The position numbers were made by a program, and so were the translations under genes. From Kiritimatiellia bacterium (GTDB lineage Bacteria; Verrucomicrobiota; Kiritimatiellia; SLAD01), in the NCBI GenBank assembly GCA_007126995.1, contig SLAD01000255.1:1-7050 (forward strand): a stretch of DNA of 7,050 nt, given 5' to 3'. Positions 4,601 through 7,050 of this stretch are shown here, in pieces; the first letter of the stretch is position 1, and each line of letters opens with the position of its first letter. Under the pieces are notes generated by a model, which ran no database searches, was not told the origin of the DNA, and was given only the letters and a program-made list of their open reading frames with translations.

Positions 4601-7050
4601 AGTCCGGCGTGAGGACATCGTTCAAGACTACATCCAACTCCTCTTCGACCGCGTCGGACAGCACTGTGAAAAGGCTGGGCAGCGTCGGCAGGCTGCCGAC
4701 ATGCACGAAGACGGTCGCCGAACCGGTACCACCAAAGCCGTCATTCACATCATAGGTAAACTCATCCGTGCCGACAAAATCGGCCGGCGGCGTATAGCGA
4801 ACCATGCTTCCGGTGATACTCACTGATCCACCAAACTGCGATGGCGAGGACACGTCCGTGATCGTCCAACCGGCTGCGGAGCCGGGTAGCACGAAATCAT
4901 TGGCCAGCACGTTGAGCGTGTTGTTGCTCGAGTTCCGGGCGACGGTAAAGCGATCGTCCTGGGTCAGCGCCACGAGATTGTCTTCGCGGTTCTGCACCCG
5001 CACATGGACTTCGGCCGATGCAAACCGACCGGCACCGTCCGTAATCTCGTAGGTGAAACGTTCGATAAACTCCGGCGACGGCACTGTGCCCGGACGGTAG
5101 ATCAGGGACAGGTTGTCCGGCGCAATCTGCACCGAGCCACCTTGATTCGGGGCATTGGTGCCCTCCCCAAGGGCCCAGATGGTGAACGTCTGGTCCAGCG
5201 CAGGCTGAATTCGATCGTTCGCTAACACCGGCAACGTAAAGCTGCGGGCCACATTCGTGCCGGGCATCAACTCATAGAACACGCTGAAGTCATCCGGATT
5301 CGCGACCAGGTTGCCACGCCGCACATTCACGGTGACTTCCGCCACATCCGTACTGACGGAATCCGACATGGTGTACTTGAACTTCTCCTCGCCGAAGAAG
5401 CCGGGAGCGGGGCTATAGACGAGTTGATTGTCCACGATGGACACCGAACCACCCGCGCTCGGCGCGTCCGGACCGGTGCCCAAACTAATGATGGAGTAGG
5501 TTTTGTTGACATTTGGCCAGGACACATCATTCGTGAGCACGTTAAAGACGTAATTCGCGCCACCACCTCTCACGGAGAATACATTCGGGTTGGCGTAGGT
5601 GCCGGGGGCGACGGTCTCGATCGAAACCACACCGGTGGCGGTGCGCGGCGGCGTGGAACCATCTTCGATCACATAGGTATACTCCTGTGGCCCCAGCGTC
5701 CCGTTGGCGGTGAAAAGCAGGTTCGATCCGCCGGGCCCAACGGCCATGCTGCCGTTCGCGGCCGCGGTCGGGTCAACCGATACAATCCGCAGGCTCGTTG
5801 GGCGGGCCGCCGGCATCGTGCGATTGTTTTCCAGCACGTCCAATGCAACGGCGGCCGTATTGGTCGCTTCGAGCTTGTAGAAGTTACGCATCGGGTCGAT
5901 CCGTCCGACCGCCACGTGTACCGTTGCCGTGCCCGTGCCACCGATTTGGTCGGTTGCCACATAGCGGATCCGTTCCACGCCAATGAAGCTGGGATCCGGC
6001 GTATAGACCAATCCGGTCGCTCCCGCATTCACCGAAACCGTGCCGCCTACCGCGTCGTTGGTGAAGAGGGATAAGATTCGCAAGTCCGCAATGGATTGGG
6101 TAACCAGCTTGTCATTAGCCAGCACATTGAGTTCGTTATCAAAGCTACCCGGCAGCACGCTAAAGTGGTCGTCGCTAACGTCCAGCGTGCCGCGCCGTTC
6201 AATCACGGTGACTCGGGCCTGAGCTGTCGCTCGGGCGACGCCGCCCGCGCTAACTTCGTATGTAAACTGCAAGGGCGTAAGCGTGGACGCAGTGAAGACC
6301 AGTGTGTTGTTGGTCAACACCGGCTGCCCGACGATATTTGAGGACAGAACCTGCGTGATTGTCAGATCACTACCCATGTTCGGCAGCATGTGATCGTTGG
6401 CGAGCACATGCAGTGTCACGGTTTCGCCCGCTGCCGCAGTGAAGCGGTCATCGGCGGCATGCAGCACCCCGTTTAACGGTGGCACCACGGAGCGCACCAT
6501 CACACGCCCGCTGTTCACATCGCCTTTATCGTTCTGGATCGTGTAGCGGAAATAATCCTCGCCGACAAAGTCTGCCGGTGAACTGTAGATCAACGAGAGT
6601 CCGTCCGGCGCAATCTCGACCACACCACCATGCAATGCAGGACCCGCATCGATGATCGTGAGAATCCCTTCCGAGTCGGTGAAATCGCGATCATTGGCCA
6701 ACACGTCCAGCACGCGATTGCTGGTTCCCGCCGGGATATAGAAGTAGTCATCCACCGCAAACAGGAAGCTGTTGTCCGTGATGGTGTAATCGAACACATT
6801 CGTGAAGGACTGCCAATCCGCCAACTGGTCAAGCAGGAAGGATACCGTGGAGTCATGAATTATGTTCGTATTCGAAATATCCACTTGCGCCAGACCGGGA
6901 TTAGTGACCGAGGTAGCCGACACAAAACGCAAACGGTCGTCGGGCTGGACTTGGTTAATATCGATCTCAATCGCCTGTTCCCGATCAACCAACTCATCGA
7001 GGGTGACACTCCACACCTCATCTTCGTTGGTAGTATATTCATCCACGAAC
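1686..7050 (-). CDS. Giant multidomain surface/secreted adhesin-like protein, 3' part (N-terminus outside window)
   Basis: The frame is open from the window edge to a TAG at 1688-1686; residue numbers here count from the GTG at 7046-7044. That codon is not a real start: coding continues upstream, and the first residues (VDEYTTNEDE) already match the opening of a Big_9/tandem-95 repeat. Order: partial unit 1-95; eight units 96-898; two NDPP units 899-1160; seven-blade FG-GAP propeller 1163-1553; dystroglycan/cadherin-like domain 1557-1648; TSP3-like segment and beta-rich C-terminus 1651-1786. These families are known in extracellular adhesion and matrix proteins, often calcium-bound. I found no cysteine and only about 13 lysines, with many Asp/Glu. 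There is no visible LPXTG, PEP-CTERM or own barrel in the visible part; the signal peptide would be outside. No enzymatic motif was recognised, so the ligand is unknown. The ending resembles large Verrucomicrobiota/Kiritimatiellota proteins. It is followed at 19 bases by the outer-membrane barrel gene. Confidence 0.9.
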   Translation of the reverse strand, partial: FVDEYTTNEDEVWSVTLDELVDREQAIEIDINQVQPDDRLRFVSATSVTNPGLAQVDISNTNIIHDSTVSFLLDQLADWQSFTNVFDYTITDNSFLFAVDDYFYIPAGTSNRVLDVLANDRDFTDSEGILTIIDAGPALHGGVVEIAPDGLSLIYSSPADFVGEDYFRYTIQNDKGDVNSGRVMVRSVVPPLNGVLHAADDRFTAAAGETVTLHVLANDHMLPNMGSDLTITQVLSSNIVGQPVLTNNTLVFTASTLTPLQFTYEVSAGGVARATAQARVTVIERRGTLDVSDDHFSVLPGSFDNELNVLANDKLVTQSIADLRILSLFTNDAVGGTVSVNAGATGLVYTPDPSFIGVERIRYVATDQIGGTGTATVHVAVGRIDPMRNFYKLEATNTAAVALDVLENNRTMPAARPTSLRIVSVDPTAAANGSMAVGPGGSNLLFTANGTLGPQEYTYVIEDGSTPPRTATGVVSIETVAPGTYANPNVFSVRGGGANYVFNVLTNDVSWPNVNKTYSIISLGTGPDAPSAGGSVSIVDNQLVYSPAPGFFGEEKFKYTMSDSVSTDVAEVTVNVRRGNLVANPDDFSVFYELMPGTNVARSFTLPVLANDRIQPALDQTFTIWALGEGTNAPNQGGSVQIAPDNLSLIYRPGTVPSPEFIERFTYEITDGAGRFASAEVHVRVQNREDNLVALTQDDRFTVARNSSNNTLNVLANDFVLPGSAAGWTITDVSSPSQFGGSVSITGSMVRYTPPADFVGTDEFTYDVNDGFGGTGSATVFVHVGSLPTLPSLFTVLSDAVEEELDVVLNDVLTPDYTDEYTLFDVFGATEGGTVIPSGNNTVLYTPDAGHGGPYPYTETFFYLVDDDTGGTVTGRVDVIVHEAGSDRDTSTITLLVEGRNDPPVIINDAPNTPITDKDTTQPFTGVTIIEIDEQMNEVVDVLVAIDDPAKGVLTNLGPFVDLGGGEYALTNVTGAAATLAIRALVFDPTENRITVPTTETTFFTITVTDNKSPPVIDTQTAIDVTAVNDPPIISGTVADQAFAYSLPINPFSIVTITEVDDLTLQPLAVTITIEPQQNGTLDTLGAFTLVSNGVYVATNITAAQATADLRSIRFVAATGIVPVGGSVTSRLSLAVNDGFAPPVMDTNTTVIAVNPAEGVVFPDQVDLRAAFGNAVAVFGDYAVVGAHGAAGNGSDSGSAFIYERVPGPTNTWAEWRYLLPSTVNTNDLFGWAVAMSDRFAAVGAPGGEVDGTAKGAVYLFERHYGGTNNWDELIRIEPTNLVANSRFGFSVAVDGDLLAVGSPFAAEPGVPYTNGMVFLYGRDVGGAGNWGEIMRWSPTDAGAANSQFGRSVSIDNDYLVVGAPKHALTSGGIEGGVYVFGRDVDGPGAWGQYQFVTSVNTNISRDFGWSVSVDKGVLAVGAPTMNVGALTGVGRVYLYEQDPGTNTFSFRSQLNESTRSTRNFGESVAVDGPLLLVGAPLDTNTVNFGAAYLYHRDADSSLNWTRKQVLARPSGSEAILFGRSVGLGGGSGIIGAPGTQPTGVEGHAFMYRFTFNRAPVALMEIPDLYGAVGEPFEFILPPGLFIDPDEFDTLMLTALFPDGTNGLAFDGIAVTGTPLMSGVFGVEIVATDTLGYTASVSFDIFIADTLSPRDLWNIAQFGNQLTDAALESTVWGGNADPDNDGRNNDEEYAFGTDPHLDDSAPLYLESGPGNTVLLSYQRRSNDPALTFTLQGTTDLVTWFDIVAPQLVSEWTTVLDAETEWVLLTVEVIDTEPVLHYRIRVTW
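1689..2096 (-). other. TSP3-like calcium segment and C-terminal beta-domain of the giant protein
   Basis: Residues 1651-1786. SPRDLWNIAQFG leads into NADPDNDGRNNDEEYAFGTDP (1678-1698, DNA 1953-2015), with regularly spaced Asp/Asn as in thrombospondin type 3 calcium loops. A beta-rich tail follows: FTLQGTTDLVTWFDI (1731-1745), a W-containing strand pair, and the end HYRIRVTW. DPDxDGxxNxxEYAxGTDP plus a LxxTxDLxxW tail is a common ending of large exported proteins in Verrucomicrobiota and relatives. Whether it acts in sorting, anchoring or only stabilises the end is unknown. Confidence 0.78.
2103..2378 (-). other. Dystroglycan/cadherin-like (CADG/He_PIG) domain in the giant protein
   Basis: Residues 1557-1648 read RAPV, then IPDLYGAVGEPFEFILPPGLFID, DPDEFDTLMLTAL, LAFDGIAVTGTP, SGVFGVEIVATDTLGYTASVSFDIFI (in parts). 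The pattern P-x-G-x-P-F-x(n)-D-x-D, then F-x-G-x-TGTP, then V-x-A-TD-x-G-x-x-A-x-x-x-F is that of CADG/He_PIG beta-sandwich domains, which often link larger modules and bind calcium. Confidence 0.75.
2388..3560 (-). repeat. Seven FG-GAP repeats forming a complete integrin-like beta-propeller
   Basis: Seven copies of FGxxVAVxxDxLxVGAPxx...GxVYLFxR begin at residues 1171, 1229, 1287, 1348, 1407, 1464 and 1521, spaced 57-61 residues apart. Examples are FGNAVAVFGDYAVVGAHG, FGFSVAVDGDLLAVGSP and FGRSVSIDNDYLVVGAP. Seven such repeats make the closed seven-blade propeller known from integrin alpha chains and bacterial FG-GAP proteins. No clear DxDxDG calcium loops are seen, and Trp/Asn-rich turns (NNWDE, GNWGE, GAWGQ) lie between blades. 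The seventh repeat is the most divergent (GLGGGSGIIGAPG). The domain may bind a protein or glycan; the ligand is unknown. Confidence 0.87.
3567..4352 (-). repeat. Two NDPP-type cadherin-like units
   Basis: Two related units begin with NDPPVI (900) and NDPPII (1028), 128 residues apart. Both hold an acidic turn (IDEQ, 931-934; VDDL, 1059-1062), a GxLTNLGPF/GTLDTLGAF loop, a YxxTNxTxAxAT segment (967-978 and 1096-1106), an RALVF/RSIRF strand and a V(N/T)DxxxPPV end. This type is frequent in repeat proteins of PVC bacteria; I do not recall a firm Pfam name for it. They differ clearly from the VLAND units and separate those from the propeller. Confidence 0.75.
4353..7050 (-). repeat. Tandem Big_9/cadherin-like (tandem-95 type) protein repeats, eight full plus one partial
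   Basis: Units of about 93-111 residues start at residues 96, 197, 290, 385, 484, 580, 690 and 788, with a partial unit at 1-95. Each has the pattern DDxFxV, then LxVLANDxxxP, then GGxVxI, LxYTP, FxGxExFxYxxxDxxG and a closing beta strand. VLAND variants: VLANDR (115-120), VLANDH (214-219), VLANDK (308-313), VLENNR (404-409), VLTNDV (503-508), VLANDR (607-612), VLANDF (713-718), VLNDVL (807-812). The copies diverge at the protein level and show only short shared DNA stretches around the VLAND codons, so the array is old rather than freshly duplicated. Rod-like extension of the surface protein is the usual role of such arrays. Confidence 0.88.

Noticed and set aside
2562..6074. Several long plus-strand frames (2562-3206, 3486-4142, 5424-6074)
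   Set aside because: All lie antisense to the giant gene, whose domain pattern is unambiguous; their products are rich in Arg, His and Gly with no domain, as expected for shadows of a GC-rich gene.
7044..7046. GTG as the start codon of the giant gene
   Set aside because: The frame stays open to the window edge, no Shine-Dalgarno or signal peptide follows, and the residues after it already belong to a repeat unit. The true start is outside.
4353..7050. Tandem DNA repeats or CRISPR-like array
   Set aside because: The periodicity is at the protein-domain level, units vary in length from about 93 to 111 residues and differ widely in DNA sequence; no identical direct repeats with spacers were seen.

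Overview
The window reads almost entirely on the minus strand. From high to low coordinate it holds the 3' part of a giant secreted repeat protein gene (1686-7050, running off the window edge), a small outer-membrane beta-barrel gene 19 bases behind it (584-1666), a non-coding stretch with a possible weak terminator and an rRNA promoter and leader (77-583), and the first 76 bases of a 16S rRNA gene (1-76).

Organism: the 16S start contains the universal 5' signature (complement of AGAGTTTGATCCTGGCTCAG) and a GTGGATTAGGCATGCAAGTCG-type segment that I associate with the Planctomycetes-Verrucomicrobia-Chlamydiae group. The giant protein ends in a NADPDNDG...EYAFGTDP segment plus a beta-rich C-terminal domain, an ending I know best from Verrucomicrobiota, Kiritimatiellota and Lentisphaerota. 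Together they suggest a Gram-negative PVC bacterium, perhaps Kiritimatiellota-like. The phylum-level call is an inference from recall, not from a search.

The two genes: the giant protein (at least 1786 residues here, N-terminus outside) is a chain of beta-sandwich repeats (eight complete and one partial Big_9/cadherin-like units), two NDPP-type cadherin-like units, a complete seven-blade FG-GAP beta-propeller, a dystroglycan/cadherin-like domain and a TSP3-like calcium-binding C-terminal segment. It has no cysteine and very few lysines. The downstream gene encodes a signal peptide, an inverse-autotransporter (intimin/invasin-type) beta-barrel, an intimin-like post-barrel linker and then only a short proline-rich tail with the protein's only two cysteines. 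The tight spacing suggests one operon. The most interesting hypothesis is that barrel and adhesin work together as a split, two-gene surface-display system; this is not proven by the sequence.

The rRNA part has recognisable control elements: a -35/-10 pair at the consensus 17-base spacing with an A/T-rich upstream element, a boxB-like hairpin followed by a good boxA antitermination site, and several leader hairpins before the 16S 5' end. The repeat-protein operon points directly into this rRNA operon.
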